Source: Streptomyces sp. NRRL S-350 (GTDB lineage Bacteria; Actinomycetota; Actinomycetes; Streptomycetales; Streptomycetaceae). Taken from it: DNA of 64,000 nucleotides. Positions 8,161-19,337 of the stretch are shown one piece after another (the stretch's first letter is position 1; each line of letters opens with the position of its first letter). The stretch covers positions 1 to 64,000 of the forward strand of contig NZ_JOHO01000015.1 in assembly GCF_000719705.1 (NCBI RefSeq), in the 5' to 3' direction. The position numbers were made by a program, and so were the translations under genes. The notes below the pieces were generated by a model, which did no database searches, was not told where the DNA came from, and saw only the letters and a list, made by a program, of their open reading frames with translations.

Positions 8161-10260
8161 GTGAGCACTGCGCCGACGAACGCATTCGAGTGGACCGATC
8201 TGGACGAGCGCACGGTTGACACCGCGCGAGTCCTCGCCATGGACGCTGTCCAGAAGGTCGGCAACGGACACCCCGGGACGGCCATGGCGCTGGCCCCGGC
8301 TGCGTACCTGATCTTCCAGCGATTCCTGCGCCACGACCCGACCGACCCGTCCTGGGTCGGCCGCGACCGCTTCGTCCTCTCCCCCGGGCACACCAGCCTG
8401 ACGCTCTACACCCAGCTGTACCTCTCGGGCTACGGCCTTGAGCTGGACGACCTGAAGGCCTTCCGGGTCTCCGGCAGCCGCACCCCGGGCCACCCCGAGC
8501 ACGGCCACACCGCCGGCGTGGAGACCACGACCGGCCCGCTCGGCCAGGGCATCGCCAACGCGGTGGGCATGGCGATGGCCGCCCGCTACGAGCGCGGGCT
8601 GTTCGACCCGGAGGCCCCGGCCGGCGAGTCCCCGTTCGACCACACCATCTGGGCCATCGTCTCCGACGGCGACCTGGAGGAGGGCGTCTCCGCCGAGGCC
8701 TCCTCGCTGGCCGGCCACCAGAAGCTGGGCAACCTGGTCGCCCTCTACGACGACAACCACATCTCGATCGAGGGCGACACCGAGACCGCCTTCTCCGAGG
8801 ACGTCCTCAAGCGCTACGAGGCGTACGGCTGGCACGTGCAGCGCGTCGCCCCGAAGTCCAACGGCGACGTCGACGTGGCCGTCCTGGCCGAGGCGCTGGC
8901 CGCGGCCAAGGCCGAGACGTCCCGTCCGTCGATCATCGCGATGCGCACGATCATCGCCTGGCCGGCCCCGGACGCCCAGAACACCGCCAAGGCGCACGGC
9001 TCCGCGCTTGGTGCCGCCGAGATCGCCGCCACCAAGAAGGTCCTGGGCTTCGACCCGGAGAAGACCTTCGAGGTCAGCGACCACGTCCTCGACCACGCCC
9101 GCCAGGTCATCAAGCGCGGCAAGGCCGCCCGCGACGAGTGGCAGCGCTCCTTCGAGGCCTGGCGCGCCGCCGACGCGCACCGCGCCGCCGAGTTCGACCG
9201 CATCCAGGCGGGCGAGCTGCCCGAGGGCTGGAAGAAGGCCGTCCCGTCCTTCCCGGCCGGCAAGGACGTCGCCACCCGCAAGGCCTCGGGCGACACCCTC
9301 AAGGCGCTCGGCGCGGTGATCCCGGAGCTGTGGGGCGGCTCGGCCGACCTCGCCGAGTCCAACCTCACCACCATCGACGAGGACAGCTCGTTCCTGCCCG
9401 GCGGCAACCCGCTGAAGTCGGCGAGCCCGTACGGCCGGACGATCCACTTCGGCATCCGCGAGCACGCCATGGGCTCGACCATGAACGGCATCGCCCTGCA
9501 CGGCAGGACCCGCGTGTACGGCGGCACCTTCCTGGTCTTCGCCGACTACATGCGCCCGGCCGTCCGCCTGGCCGCACTGATGAAGCTGCCGGTCACCTAC
9601 GTGTGGACGCACGACTCGATCGGCCTGGGCGAGGACGGCCCGACCCACCAGCCGGTCGAGCACCTGGCCTCGCTGCGCGCCATCCCGGGCCTGGCCATGG
9701 TCCGCCCGGCCGACGCCAACGAGACCGCCGTCGCCTGGCGCACCATCCTGGAGCGCCAGGCCGGCAACCCCGGCCCGGTCGGCCTGGCCCTCACCCGCCA
9801 GGGCGTCCCGACGTACGACCGCGAGGTGTTCGGCTCCGCCGAGGGCACCGCGAAGGGCGGCTACATCCTGGCCGAGGCCTCCACCGGCGACCCGCAGGTG
9901 ATCCTGCTGGGCACCGGCTCCGAGGTCCAGCTGGCCGTCAAGGCCCGCGAGGTGCTGGAGGCCGAGGGCATCGCGACCCGCGTGGTCTCGCTGCCGTCCT
10001 TCGAGTGGTTCCAGGAGCAGGACCAGGCCTACCGCGACAGCGTGCTGCCGCCGTCGGTCAAGGCCCGGGTGTCGGTCGAGGCCGGCATCGCCCAGGGCTG
10101 GCGCGAGCTGGTCGGCGACCACGGCCGGATCGTGTCGCTGGAGCACTTCGGCGCCTCCGCCGACTACAAGGTGCTCTTCGAGGAGTTCGGCATCACCGCG
10201 GAGCGCGTGGTGGCCGAGGCCCACAACACCCTGCGCGCCCTCGCGGCCGTCAACCGCTAG
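8161..10260 (+). CDS. tkt: transketolase
   Basis: Thiamine-diphosphate enzyme of the non-oxidative pentose phosphate pathway, transferring C2 units between sugar phosphates. 699 aa, full family length. Visible features are GNGHPG (residues 34-39), GPLGQG (125-130) and the ThDP/Mg motif SDGDLEEG (168-175) ending near DNHIS. Starts with GTG after AAGGAG. First gene of tkt-tal-zwf-opcA-pgl, which supplies ribose phosphate, erythrose-4-phosphate and NADPH. Confidence 0.97.
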   Translation: MSTAPTNAFEWTDLDERTVDTARVLAMDAVQKVGNGHPGTAMALAPAAYLIFQRFLRHDPTDPSWVGRDRFVLSPGHTSLTLYTQLYLSGYGLELDDLKAFRVSGSRTPGHPEHGHTAGVETTTGPLGQGIANAVGMAMAARYERGLFDPEAPAGESPFDHTIWAIVSDGDLEEGVSAEASSLAGHQKLGNLVALYDDNHISIEGDTETAFSEDVLKRYEAYGWHVQRVAPKSNGDVDVAVLAEALAAAKAETSRPSIIAMRTIIAWPAPDAQNTAKAHGSALGAAEIAATKKVLGFDPEKTFEVSDHVLDHARQVIKRGKAARDEWQRSFEAWRAADAHRAAEFDRIQAGELPEGWKKAVPSFPAGKDVATRKASGDTLKALGAVIPELWGGSADLAESNLTTIDEDSSFLPGGNPLKSASPYGRTIHFGIREHAMGSTMNGIALHGRTRVYGGTFLVFADYMRPAVRLAALMKLPVTYVWTHDSIGLGEDGPTHQPVEHLASLRAIPGLAMVRPADANETAVAWRTILERQAGNPGPVGLALTRQGVPTYDREVFGSAEGTAKGGYILAEASTGDPQVILLGTGSEVQLAVKAREVLEAEGIATRVVSLPSFEWFQEQDQAYRDSVLPPSVKARVSVEAGIAQGWRELVGDHGRIVSLEHFGASADYKVLFEEFGITAERVVAEAHNTLRALAAVNR

Positions 10261-10269
10261 CCGGCTTCC

Positions 10270-10312
10270 GGCCGCGTACCCGCCCCGCACGCGGGTACGC
10301 GGGTACGCGGCC
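10270..10312 (+). terminator. hairpin between tkt and tal (attenuator?)
   Basis: Arms 10270-10283 and 10299-10312 pair perfectly over 14 bp. The loop carries a second copy of the sequence GCGGGTACGC, so two alternative stems are possible. Without a U-tract it may only partly stop transcription into tal. Confidence 0.55.
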
Positions 10313-10356
10313 CCTCTGACTACCCCACGAAGCAGAAGAACAAGGGACTGAGCACC

Positions 10357-11499
10357 ATGACTGACGCATTGAAGCGCCTCAGCGACGAAGGCGTTGCGAT
10401 CTGGCTGGACGACCTCAGCCGCAAGCGGCTGAACTCCGGCAACCTGGCCGAACTGGTGCAGAACAAGCACGTGGTGGGTGTCACCACCAACCCGACCATC
10501 TTCCAGAAGGCCATCGCCGGCAGCGGTGACGACTCCTACGACGGCCAGCTGCGCGACCTCGCCGTCCGCAAGGTCACCACCGAGGAGGCGATCCGCATGA
10601 TCACCACCTCCGACGTGCGCGACGCGGCCGACGTGCTGCGCCCGGTCTACGACGCCTCCAACGGCCGTGACGGCCGGGTCTCCATCGAGGTCGACCCGCG
10701 TCTGGCGCACGAGACCCCCGCCACCGTGGCCGAGGCCAAGCAGCTGTGGTGGCTGGTCGACCGCCCGAACGTCTTCATCAAGATCCCCGCCACCAAGCCC
10801 GGTCTGCCCGCGATCAGCGAGGTCATCGGCAAGGGCATCAGCGTCAACGTCACGCTGATCTTCTCGCTGGAGCGCTACAAGGCCGTCATCGACGCCTACC
10901 TGACCGGCCTGGAGGCCGCCAAGGCCAAGGGCCTGGACCTCTCCCAGATCGAGTCGGTCGCCTCGTTCTTCGTCTCCCGCGTGGACACCGAGATCGACAA
11001 GCGCCTCGACAAGATCGGCGGCGACGCCAAGGAGCTGCGCTCCAAGGCCGCGCTGGCCAACGCCCGCCTCGCCTACCAGGCGTACGAGGAGGTCTTCGGC
11101 AGCGTCGACGGCAAGTCCGCCGGCAACGACCGCTGGCGCGCCCTGGAGGCGGCCGGCGCCAAGCCGCAGCGCCCGCTGTGGGCCTCCACCGGCGTCAAGG
11201 ACCCGGCCCTGCCGGACACCCTGTACGTCACCGAGCTGGCCGCCCCCGGCACCGTCAACACCATGCCCGAGGCGACCCTGGAGGCCACCGCCGACCACGG
11301 TGTGGTCACCGGCAACACCATCGTCCCCAACTACGCCGACGCCAAGGCCGTGCTGGACGCGATCGCCGCCGCCGGCGTGGACTACGACGACGTGGTGCAG
11401 GTGCTGGAGGACGAGGGCGTCGAGAAGTTCGAGCAGTCCTGGAAGGAGCTGCTCGACACCGTCACCGCCTCGCTCGCGTCCTTCGCCGACGAGAAGTGA
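10357..11499 (+). CDS. tal: transaldolase
   Basis: Schiff-base enzyme moving dihydroxyacetone units between sedoheptulose-7-P and glyceraldehyde-3-P. 380 aa, the long actinobacterial form. The N-terminal substrate loop is [13 protein letters not shown] (about 40-52); the catalytic Lys is K142 in VFIKIPATK. Good codon pattern throughout, AAGGGA upstream of the ATG. Lies 97 bp after tkt and 40 bp before zwf. Confidence 0.96.
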   Translation: MTDALKRLSDEGVAIWLDDLSRKRLNSGNLAELVQNKHVVGVTTNPTIFQKAIAGSGDDSYDGQLRDLAVRKVTTEEAIRMITTSDVRDAADVLRPVYDASNGRDGRVSIEVDPRLAHETPATVAEAKQLWWLVDRPNVFIKIPATKPGLPAISEVIGKGISVNVTLIFSLERYKAVIDAYLTGLEAAKAKGLDLSQIESVASFFVSRVDTEIDKRLDKIGGDAKELRSKAALANARLAYQAYEEVFGSVDGKSAGNDRWRALEAAGAKPQRPLWASTGVKDPALPDTLYVTELAAPGTVNTMPEATLEATADHGVVTGNTIVPNYADAKAVLDAIAAAGVDYDDVVQVLEDEGVEKFEQSWKELLDTVTASLASFADEK

Positions 11500-11539
11500 C
11501 CCCCGCTCACAGCCAGCGCACGAAAGCGGAGCCCATCAA

Positions 11540-13117
11540 GTGAGCACTGATTTCCCAGAGTTGACGTCGGAATCGGACGCGGACGACCTCCCGCCCGCCC
11601 CGGTCAACCCGCTTCGTGACCCCTCCGACCGACGGCTCCCGCGCATCGCGGGGCCGTCCGGTCTGGTCATCTTCGGGGTCACCGGCGACCTGTCCCGCAA
11701 GAAGCTGATGCCGGCGATCTACGACCTGGCCAACCGCGGCCTGCTGCCGCCGGGCTTCTCCCTCGTCGGCTTCGCCCGCCGCGAGTGGGACGACGAGGAC
11801 TTCGCCAAGGAGGTCCACGACGCCGTCCGGGACCACGCCCGCACCCCGTTCCGGGAGGAGGTCTGGCAGCAGCTCGCCAAGGGGATGCGCTTCATCCACG
11901 GCACCTTCGACGACGACGACGCCTTCGACAAGCTGCGCGAGACCATCGAGGAGCTGGACAAGGCCCAGGGCACCGGCGGCAACTTCGCCTTCTACCTGTC
12001 CGTCCCGCCGAAGTTCTTCCCGACCGTCGTCCAGCAGCTCAAGAAGCACGGCCTGGCCGACCCCCCGCAGGGCTCCTGGCGCCGCGCGGTCATCGAGAAG
12101 CCCTTCGGCCACGACCTGGAGAGCGCCCAGGAGCTCAACAAGGTCGTCCACGAGGTCTTCCCCCGGGACGAGGTCTTCCGGATCGACCACTACCTGGGCA
12201 AGGAGACGGTCCAGAACATCCTGGCGCTGCGCTTCGCGAACCAGATGTTCGAGCCGATCTGGAACCGGTCGTACGTCGACCACGTGCAGATCACCATGGC
12301 CGAGGACATCGGCATCGGCGGCCGGGCCGGCTACTACGACGGCATCGGCTCCGCCCGTGACGTGATCCAGAACCACCTCCTCCAGCTGATGGCCCTCACC
12401 GCCATCGAGGAGCCGGCGTCCTTCCACCCGAAGGCGCTGGTGGCCGAGAAGCTCAAGGTGCTCAGCGCCGTCAAGCTCCCGGCCGACCTCGGCCGGCACA
12501 CCGTGCGCGGCCAGTACGCGTCCGGCTGGCAGGGCGGCGAGGAGGTCGTCGGCTACCTGGACGAGGACGGCATCAACCCGGACTCCAAGACCGACACCTA
12601 CGCGGCCATCAAGCTGGAGATCAACAACCGCCGCTGGGCGGGCGTCCCGTTCTACCTGCGCACGGGCAAGCGCCTGGGCCGCCGGGTCACCGAGATCGCG
12701 GTGGTCTTCCAGCGCGCCCCGTACCTGCCCTTCGACTCCTACGCGACCGAGGAGCTGGGGCAGAACGCCCTGGTCATCCGGGTCCAGCCGGACGAGGGCG
12801 TGACGGTGCGGTTCGGCTCCAAGGTGCCGGGCACCTCCTTCGAGGTCCGCGACGTCACGATGGACTTCGCCTACGGCGAGTCCTTCACCGAGTCCAGCCC
12901 GGAGGCCTACGAGCGGCTCATCCTCGACGTGCTGCTCGGCGACGCCAACCTGTTCCCGCGTCACCAGGAGGTCGAGCTGTCCTGGCAGATCCTCGACCCG
13001 ATCGAGAAGTACTGGGACACCCACGGCAAGCCCGCCCAGTACGCGGCGGGGACCTGGGGCCCCGTCGAGGCGGACGAGATGCTCGCACGAGACGGCAGGA
13101 GCTGGCGCCGGCCATGA
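11540..13117 (+). CDS. zwf: glucose-6-phosphate 1-dehydrogenase
   Basis: First enzyme of the oxidative pentose phosphate branch, producing NADPH. 525 aa. The nucleotide-binding loop is FGVTGDLSRKK (about 45-55) and the active-site motif is RIDHYLGKE (214-222, with H217 at the catalytic position). The GTG at 11540 is preceded by AGCGGAG. The stop overlaps the opcA start by 4 bp (ATGA), so OpcA should be made in step with it. Confidence 0.97.
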   Translation: MSTDFPELTSESDADDLPPAPVNPLRDPSDRRLPRIAGPSGLVIFGVTGDLSRKKLMPAIYDLANRGLLPPGFSLVGFARREWDDEDFAKEVHDAVRDHARTPFREEVWQQLAKGMRFIHGTFDDDDAFDKLRETIEELDKAQGTGGNFAFYLSVPPKFFPTVVQQLKKHGLADPPQGSWRRAVIEKPFGHDLESAQELNKVVHEVFPRDEVFRIDHYLGKETVQNILALRFANQMFEPIWNRSYVDHVQITMAEDIGIGGRAGYYDGIGSARDVIQNHLLQLMALTAIEEPASFHPKALVAEKLKVLSAVKLPADLGRHTVRGQYASGWQGGEEVVGYLDEDGINPDSKTDTYAAIKLEINNRRWAGVPFYLRTGKRLGRRVTEIAVVFQRAPYLPFDSYATEELGQNALVIRVQPDEGVTVRFGSKVPGTSFEVRDVTMDFAYGESFTESSPEAYERLILDVLLGDANLFPRHQEVELSWQILDPIEKYWDTHGKPAQYAAGTWGPVEADEMLARDGRSWRRP

Positions 13118-14190
13118 AGATCGACCTGACCAACACGACGTCCAGCAAGATCAACGCCACGCTGATGGAGGCGCGCCGGGCCAGTGGCTCCGGTGCCGCC
13201 GGCATGGTCCTCACCCTGGTGATCGTGACCGACGAGGGCAGCGCCTACGACGCCCTCAAGGCCGCCAACGACGCCTCCCGCGAACACCCGATGCGCACCC
13301 TCGCGGTGATCAAGCGCGCCGGGCGTTCGCCGCGGGCCCGCGCCGAGACCCGGCTCGACGCCGAGATCCTGGTCGGCTCGGACGCCGGCTCCGGGGAGAC
13401 GGTCGTCCTGCGGATGCACGGCGAGCTGGTCGCGCACGCCCAGTCGGTCGTCCTGCCGCTGCTCCTGCCGGACGCCCCGGTCGTGGTCTGGTGGCCGGAC
13501 AATGCGCCGCTGCACCCGGCGCAGGATCCGCTGGGCTCGCTCGCCCAGCGCCGGATCACCGACGCCGTCACCGCCGAGTCCCCCGTCGGCCAGCTCGCCC
13601 AGCGGGCCCAGAGCTACACCCCGGGCGACACCGACCTGGCCTGGAGCCGGATCACCGGCTGGCGCTCGATGCTGGCCGCCGCGCTGGACCAGCGGCCGTC
13701 CCGGATCGTCTCCGCGGCGGTCGAGGGCGAGTCCTACAACCCCAGCGTCGAGCTGCTCGGCCTGTGGCTGACCAACCGGCTGGACGTGCCGGTGGACCGG
13801 GTCGTCACCGCCGGCCCCGGCATCACCGCGGTGCGCCTGCGCACCAAGGACGGGGACATCACCCTGGACCGCCCGGACGGCCTGATGGGCACGCTCTCCA
13901 TGCCCGGCTCGCCGGACCGCCAGGTGGCGCTCAAGCGACGCGAGACCTCGGAGCTGATCGCCGAGGAGCTGCGCCGCCTGGACCCGGACGACATCTACGC
14001 GACGGCCGTGCGCACGCCCGTCGAGCAGCTGCACGAGCCGGCCAACGCCGAGACGGCGGCGGCCGGGCGGGTCGCCGCCGCGGTCGCCGAGGCCGCGGCG
14101 ACCGCGCCGGAGCGGAGCGCCGCCGAGGACGCGGGCAAGCAGCCCGCGAAGAAGGCGGCCGGGAAGCGCGCCGGCAAGGAGAGCGCATGA
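13114..14190 (+). CDS. opcA: glucose-6-phosphate dehydrogenase assembly protein OpcA
   Basis: 358 aa, typical of actinobacterial and cyanobacterial OpcA, an allosteric or assembly effector of Zwf. The sequence VVVWWPDNAPLHPAQDPLG and the preceding ADMVLT-like beta region match the family core. The last 50 residues are Ala/Lys-rich (PAKKAAGKRAGKES) and probably disordered. Overlaps zwf and pgl by 4 bp each. Confidence 0.93.
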   Translation: MKIDLTNTTSSKINATLMEARRASGSGAAGMVLTLVIVTDEGSAYDALKAANDASREHPMRTLAVIKRAGRSPRARAETRLDAEILVGSDAGSGETVVLRMHGELVAHAQSVVLPLLLPDAPVVVWWPDNAPLHPAQDPLGSLAQRRITDAVTAESPVGQLAQRAQSYTPGDTDLAWSRITGWRSMLAAALDQRPSRIVSAAVEGESYNPSVELLGLWLTNRLDVPVDRVVTAGPGITAVRLRTKDGDITLDRPDGLMGTLSMPGSPDRQVALKRRETSELIAEELRRLDPDDIYATAVRTPVEQLHEPANAETAAAGRVAAAVAEAAATAPERSAAEDAGKQPAKKAAGKRAGKESA

Positions 14191-14975
14191 CCAACGCGAC
14201 CCCGCAGCTGGTCGTCCACCGGGACAAGGAGCTGATGGCCCAGGCGGCCGCGGCCCGGCTGATCACCCGGATCGTGGACGCCCAGGCCGCCCGCGGCACC
14301 GCCTCGGTGGTGCTCACCGGCGGCCGCAACGGCAACGCCCTGCTGGCCGCGATCGCCGCGTCCCCGGCGCGCGACGCGGTCGACTGGGGCCGGTTGGACC
14401 TCTGGTGGGGCGACGAGCGCTTCGTGCCCGCCGCCGACCCGGACCGCAACGCGGTCCAGGCCCGCGCCGAGCTGCTGGACGCCGTCCCGCTCGACCCCGC
14501 GCGGGTGCACGAGATGCCCGCCTCGGACGGGGCCGACGGCTCGGACGTGGAGGCCGCCGCGGCCCGCTACGCCGAGGAGCTGGCGAAGGCCGCCGGGCCG
14601 GGCGACCGGCTCGGCGTCCCGGCCTTCGACGTGCTGCTGCTCGGCGTCGGCCCGGACACCCACGTCGCCTCCCTCTTCCCCGAGCACCCGGGCGTGCGGG
14701 AGACCGAGCGGACCGTGATCGGCGTGCGCGGGGCCCCCAAGCCCCCGCCGACCCGGATCTCCCTCACCCTCCCGGCGATCCGGGCGGCCCGTGAGGTCTG
14801 GCTGCTGGCCGCCGGTGAGGACAAGGCGGGCGCGGTCGCGCTGGCCCTGTCCGGCCCCGGCGAGCTCCAGGCGCCCGCCTCCGGCGCGTACGGCCGCAGC
14901 CGCACCCTGTGGCTGCTGGACCGTGCCGCCGCGGAGCGGATCCCGCCGCAGCTCTACCCGCCGGCCTCGGCGTAG
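14187..14975 (+). CDS. pgl: 6-phosphogluconolactonase
   Basis: 262 aa, DevB/SOL type. Hydrolyses 6-phosphogluconolactone made by Zwf. Conserved segments are LTGGRNGN (sugar-phosphate isomerase-like loop), WWGDERFVP and LLGVGPDTHVASLFP. ATGA overlap with opcA completes a three-gene coupled unit. Note that pgi and gnd are not in this block. The strongest terminator in the left half follows. Confidence 0.95.
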   Translation: MTNATPQLVVHRDKELMAQAAAARLITRIVDAQAARGTASVVLTGGRNGNALLAAIAASPARDAVDWGRLDLWWGDERFVPAADPDRNAVQARAELLDAVPLDPARVHEMPASDGADGSDVEAAAARYAEELAKAAGPGDRLGVPAFDVLLLGVGPDTHVASLFPEHPGVRETERTVIGVRGAPKPPPTRISLTLPAIRAAREVWLLAAGEDKAGAVALALSGPGELQAPASGAYGRSRTLWLLDRAAAERIPPQLYPPASA

Positions 14976-14994
14976 CGGCCCGTGACGCCGGAGT

Positions 14995-15040
14995 GACGCG
15001 AAGGGCGCCACCGTCAGTCGACGGTGGCGCCCTTCGCGTC
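14995..15040. terminator. bidirectional terminator, pgl / rbpA
   Basis: Perfect 21-bp stem (14995-15015 with 15020-15040) with a 4-nt loop between convergent genes. Confidence 0.9.
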
Positions 15041-15059
15041 GGAGGCCGCTCGGATCTCG

Positions 15060-15395
15060 TCAGATCTCGCCGCGGAGCTTCGCCAGTGCCTCGGCCAGGA
15101 TCGCCTCGCCGTCGGCGTCGGTGCGCCGCTCACGGACGTAGGCGAGGTGCGTCTTGTACGGCTCGTTGCGCGAGGGCGCCGGCGGGTTGTGCTGGTCCTG
15201 CCCGGCCGGGAAGCCGCAGCGCGGGCAGTCCCACGTGTCCGGGATCGCCGCCTCGGCGGCGAAGCTGGGCCGGGTCTCGTGCTTGTTGGCGCACCAGAAG
15301 GAGATCCGGTTGCGGGGGGCGGACTCGCCGCGCTCCGCCTCGCCCATCGGGCCGGCCCCAACCCTGCTGCCACGGATGGCATTGCCACTTGCCAC
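15060..15395 (-). CDS. rbpA: RNA polymerase-binding protein RbpA
   Basis: 111 aa. Binds RNA polymerase and the principal sigma factor, stimulates transcription and affects rifampicin tolerance. Zn ligands are visible as C35 and H39 (FWCANKHE) and C57 and C60 (CPRCGFP). The C-terminal sigma-interaction segment is LAYVRERRTDADGEA. Starts with GTG after GGGAG. A -10-like TACACT (minus strand, 15460-15465) lies about 65 nt upstream. Actinobacteria can carry RbpA paralogues, so this may or may not be the main copy. Confidence 0.92.
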   Translation of the reverse strand: MASGNAIRGSRVGAGPMGEAERGESAPRNRISFWCANKHETRPSFAAEAAIPDTWDCPRCGFPAGQDQHNPPAPSRNEPYKTHLAYVRERRTDADGEAILAEALAKLRGEI

Positions 15396-15551
15396 GGTCT
15401 GACTCCCTGCGTACTGGTGCGCCGACCCGCCGCGGTGCGCGTCGGTGGCGAAGTCGTCCTAGTGTAAGCAGGTGTTAAGCATCCGCCACTATCGCCTCCG
15501 CACCCGACCGTCCCAGGATAGGCGCTCGGGCGACGGGGCGTCAGGGTTGCG

Positions 15552-15788
15552 TCAGCCCTTGTACTTGAGCAGCAGGCTGAGCACGATGATGCTGGCGAAC
15601 CAGCCCAGGCCGACCACGATGGTGATGCGGTCCAGGTTGCGCTCGGCCACCGCGGAGCCGCCGCCGGTGGACATCGCGCCACCGCCGAACATGTCCGACA
15701 GGCCGCCGCCCTTCCCCTTGTGCAGCAGCACCAGCAGGATCATCAGCAGACTGAAGATGATCAGGGCAATCGAGAACCCGAGAACCAC
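15552..15788 (-). CDS. secG: preprotein translocase subunit SecG
   Basis: 78 aa with two membrane helices (about 3-22 and 57-75) separated by a Gly-rich cytoplasmic loop (GKGGGLSDMFGGG), exactly the SecG plan. Part of the SecYEG channel. GTG start. Downstream of tpiA by 87 bp, with a short GC-rich inverted repeat between them (15821-15851). Confidence 0.93.
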   Translation of the reverse strand: MVLGFSIALIIFSLLMILLVLLHKGKGGGLSDMFGGGAMSTGGGSAVAERNLDRITIVVGLGWFASIIVLSLLLKYKG

Positions 15789-15875
15789 GACGGGACCAAC
15801 TCTCTCGTATCTTCGGCGAAGGGGCCGGGCCGCGTACGGCGGTCCGGCCCCAAAGCCTACGTTGCTGCGGCGGCG

Positions 15876-16661
15876 TTAGCCTACTGCCTGCTCACGGTAG
15901 CGCACGATCTTGACGAACTCGTCGGCGTCCAGCGAGGCACCGCCGATCAGGCCGCCGTCGATGTCGGGCTTGGCCATCAGGCCGGCCGCGCTCGACGACT
16001 TGACCGAACCGCCGTACAGCACACGGACCTTGTCGGCCAGCTCGGCGCCGTACAGCTCGGCGATCCGCTTGCGGATGGCGGCGCAGACCTCCTGCGCGTC
16101 CTCCGGGGTGGCCACCTCGCCGGTGCCGATCGCCCAGACCGGCTCGTAGGCGACCACGATGGTCTCGGCCTGGTGGGCCGGGACGTCCGCCAGGGCGCCG
16201 TCCAGCTGGGCCAGGGTGTACTCGACGTGGGTGCCGGCCTTGCGGATGTCCAGCGGCTCGCCGATGCACAGGATCGGGGTGATCCCGGCCCGGTAGGCGG
16301 CCTTCACCTTGGCGTTGACGATCTCCTCGTCCTCGCCGTGGTACTGGCGGCGCTCGGAGTGGCCGATCACCGCGTAGGTGCACTTGAGCTTGGCCAGCAT
16401 CGGGCCGGAGACCTCGCCGGTGTAGGCACCGGAGTCGTGCTGCGAGATGTCCTGCGAGCCGTACTTGATCTTCAGCTTGTCGCCGTCGACCAGGGTCTGC
16501 ACCGACCGCAGGTCGGTGAACGGCACCAGGACGGCGACCTCGACGGCCTCGTAGTCCTTGTCGGCCAGCGCGAACGCCAGCTTCTGGGTGTGCTGGATGG
16601 CCTCGAGGTGGTTGAGGTTCATCTTCCAGTTGCCCGCCATCAGCGGGAGACGCTCAGTCAT
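15876..16661 (-). CDS. tpiA: triosephosphate isomerase
   Basis: 261 aa. Interconverts dihydroxyacetone phosphate and glyceraldehyde-3-phosphate. Catalytic motifs are NWKMN (Lys), VIGHSERR (His) and [12 protein letters not shown] (Glu), with the phosphate loop GGSVKSSSA and [11 protein letters not shown]. The start at 16661 lies 4 bp after the pgk stop, so gap-pgk-tpiA read as one glycolytic unit. Confidence 0.97.
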   Translation of the reverse strand: MTERLPLMAGNWKMNLNHLEAIQHTQKLAFALADKDYEAVEVAVLVPFTDLRSVQTLVDGDKLKIKYGSQDISQHDSGAYTGEVSGPMLAKLKCTYAVIGHSERRQYHGEDEEIVNAKVKAAYRAGITPILCIGEPLDIRKAGTHVEYTLAQLDGALADVPAHQAETIVVAYEPVWAIGTGEVATPEDAQEVCAAIRKRIAELYGAELADKVRVLYGGSVKSSSAAGLMAKPDIDGGLIGGASLDADEFVKIVRYREQAVG

Positions 16662-16665
16662 GCTT

Positions 16666-17877
16666 TCAGCCTTCCAGGGCGGCGAGACCGGGAAGGGTCT
16701 TGCCCTCCAGGTACTCGAGGCTCGCGCCACCGCCGGTCGAGATGTGTCCGAAGGCGTTCTCGTCGAAGCCCAGGATGCGGACGGCCGCGGCGGAGTCCCC
16801 GCCGCCGACCACGGTGAACGCGTCGCTGTCCAGCAGGCCCTGCGCGACGGCCTTGGTGCCGTTCGCGAAGTCCGGGTGCTCGAAGACGCCCATCGGGCCG
16901 TTCCAGAACACCGTGCCGGCGTCGGCGACCTTGGCCGCGTACAGCTCGCGGGTCTTCGGGCCGATGTCCAGGCCCTCCTGGTCCGCCGGGATCGCGTCCG
17001 CGGCGACGACCTCGTAGGTCGCCGGGGTCTTGCCCTTGAGGTCCGGGAACTCGGCGGAGACCAGGACGTCCGTCGGCAGGACGAACTCGACGCCGCGCCG
17101 CTCGGCCTCGGCCAGGTAGTCGAGGACGGTCGGGACCTGGTCCTCCTGCAGCAGCGAGATGCCGACCTCGTGGCCCTTGGCCTTGAGGAAGGTGTACGCC
17201 ATGCCGCCGCCGATCAGGATCCGGTCGGCCTTCTTCAGCAGGTTGTCGATCACGGCCAGCTTGTCGGACACCTTGGCGCCGCCGAGCACCACCACGTACG
17301 GACGCTTGACGTCCTCGGTGAGCTTCTTCAGCACGCCGACCTCGGTGGCGATCAGGTCGCCCGCGGCGTGCGGCAGCAGGCCGGGCAGGTCGTAGACGGA
17401 GGCGTGCTTGCGGTGCACGGCGCCGAAGCCGTCGCCGACGTACAGGTCGGCCAGCGCGGCGAGCTGCTCGGCGAACGCCTTGCGCTCGGCGTCGTCCTTG
17501 CTGGTCTCGCCGGCGTTGAAGCGCAGGTTCTCCAGCAGCGCGACCTCGCCGTCGCCCAGGGCGCGTACGGTGGCCGCGGCGCTGTCACCGACGGTGTCGG
17601 TGGCGAAGGCGACGTCCTTGCCGAGGATCTCCCCGAGCCGCTTGCCCGCCGGGGCGAGCGAGAACTTCGGGTCCGGCTCGCCCTTGGGGCGGCCGAGGTG
17701 CGAGGCGACGACGACCTTGGCACCGGCCGCGGCGAGCTTGGCGATGGTCGGGGCGACGGCGCGGATCCGGCCGTCGTCGGTGATCGTCTCGCCGTCCAGC
17801 GGCACGTTCAGGTCGGCACGCACGAACACGCGCTTGCCTTCGACACCGGCTTCGATGAGCTCTTCGATGGTCTTCAC
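16666..17877 (-). CDS. pgk: phosphoglycerate kinase
   Basis: 403 aa. Generates ATP from 1,3-bisphosphoglycerate. Shows the N-terminal RADLNVPLD motif, ASHLGRPKG, the hinge region [11 protein letters not shown], and the nucleotide-binding C-terminal stretch [11 protein letters not shown] plus [13 protein letters not shown]. The start is the GTG at 17877, with AGGAG upstream; an in-frame ATG further upstream adds a non-conserved tail. Confidence 0.97.
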   Translation of the reverse strand: MKTIEELIEAGVEGKRVFVRADLNVPLDGETITDDGRIRAVAPTIAKLAAAGAKVVVASHLGRPKGEPDPKFSLAPAGKRLGEILGKDVAFATDTVGDSAAATVRALGDGEVALLENLRFNAGETSKDDAERKAFAEQLAALADLYVGDGFGAVHRKHASVYDLPGLLPHAAGDLIATEVGVLKKLTEDVKRPYVVVLGGAKVSDKLAVIDNLLKKADRILIGGGMAYTFLKAKGHEVGISLLQEDQVPTVLDYLAEAERRGVEFVLPTDVLVSAEFPDLKGKTPATYEVVAADAIPADQEGLDIGPKTRELYAAKVADAGTVFWNGPMGVFEHPDFANGTKAVAQGLLDSDAFTVVGGGDSAAAVRILGFDENAFGHISTGGGASLEYLEGKTLPGLAALEG

Positions 17878-17962
17878 GGGGATTCGGTTTCTCCTGGGGA
17901 GATGGTTGATGCGCAGAGGCGGCACGGCGCAGGGGCCGCCTGAGGAAGTCCTGGAGCGCGGA

Positions 17963-18003
17963 GCGAGGGCCCGGTCGGCATGGTGCGCCGTCCGGGCCCT
18001 CGC
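17963..18003 (-). terminator. hairpin between gap and pgk
   Basis: 12-bp perfect stem (17963-17974 with 17992-18003). It could lower pgk-tpiA expression relative to gap, or terminate a gap-only transcript. Confidence 0.6.
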
Positions 18004-18029
18004 CCCTACATCACGTCAGCTCCCACGCG

Positions 18030-19337
<1,308 letters not shown>

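Noticed and set aside
8134..11298. long open frame opposite tkt and tal
   Set aside because: Antisense to two enzymes with intact motifs; no ribosome site or domain.
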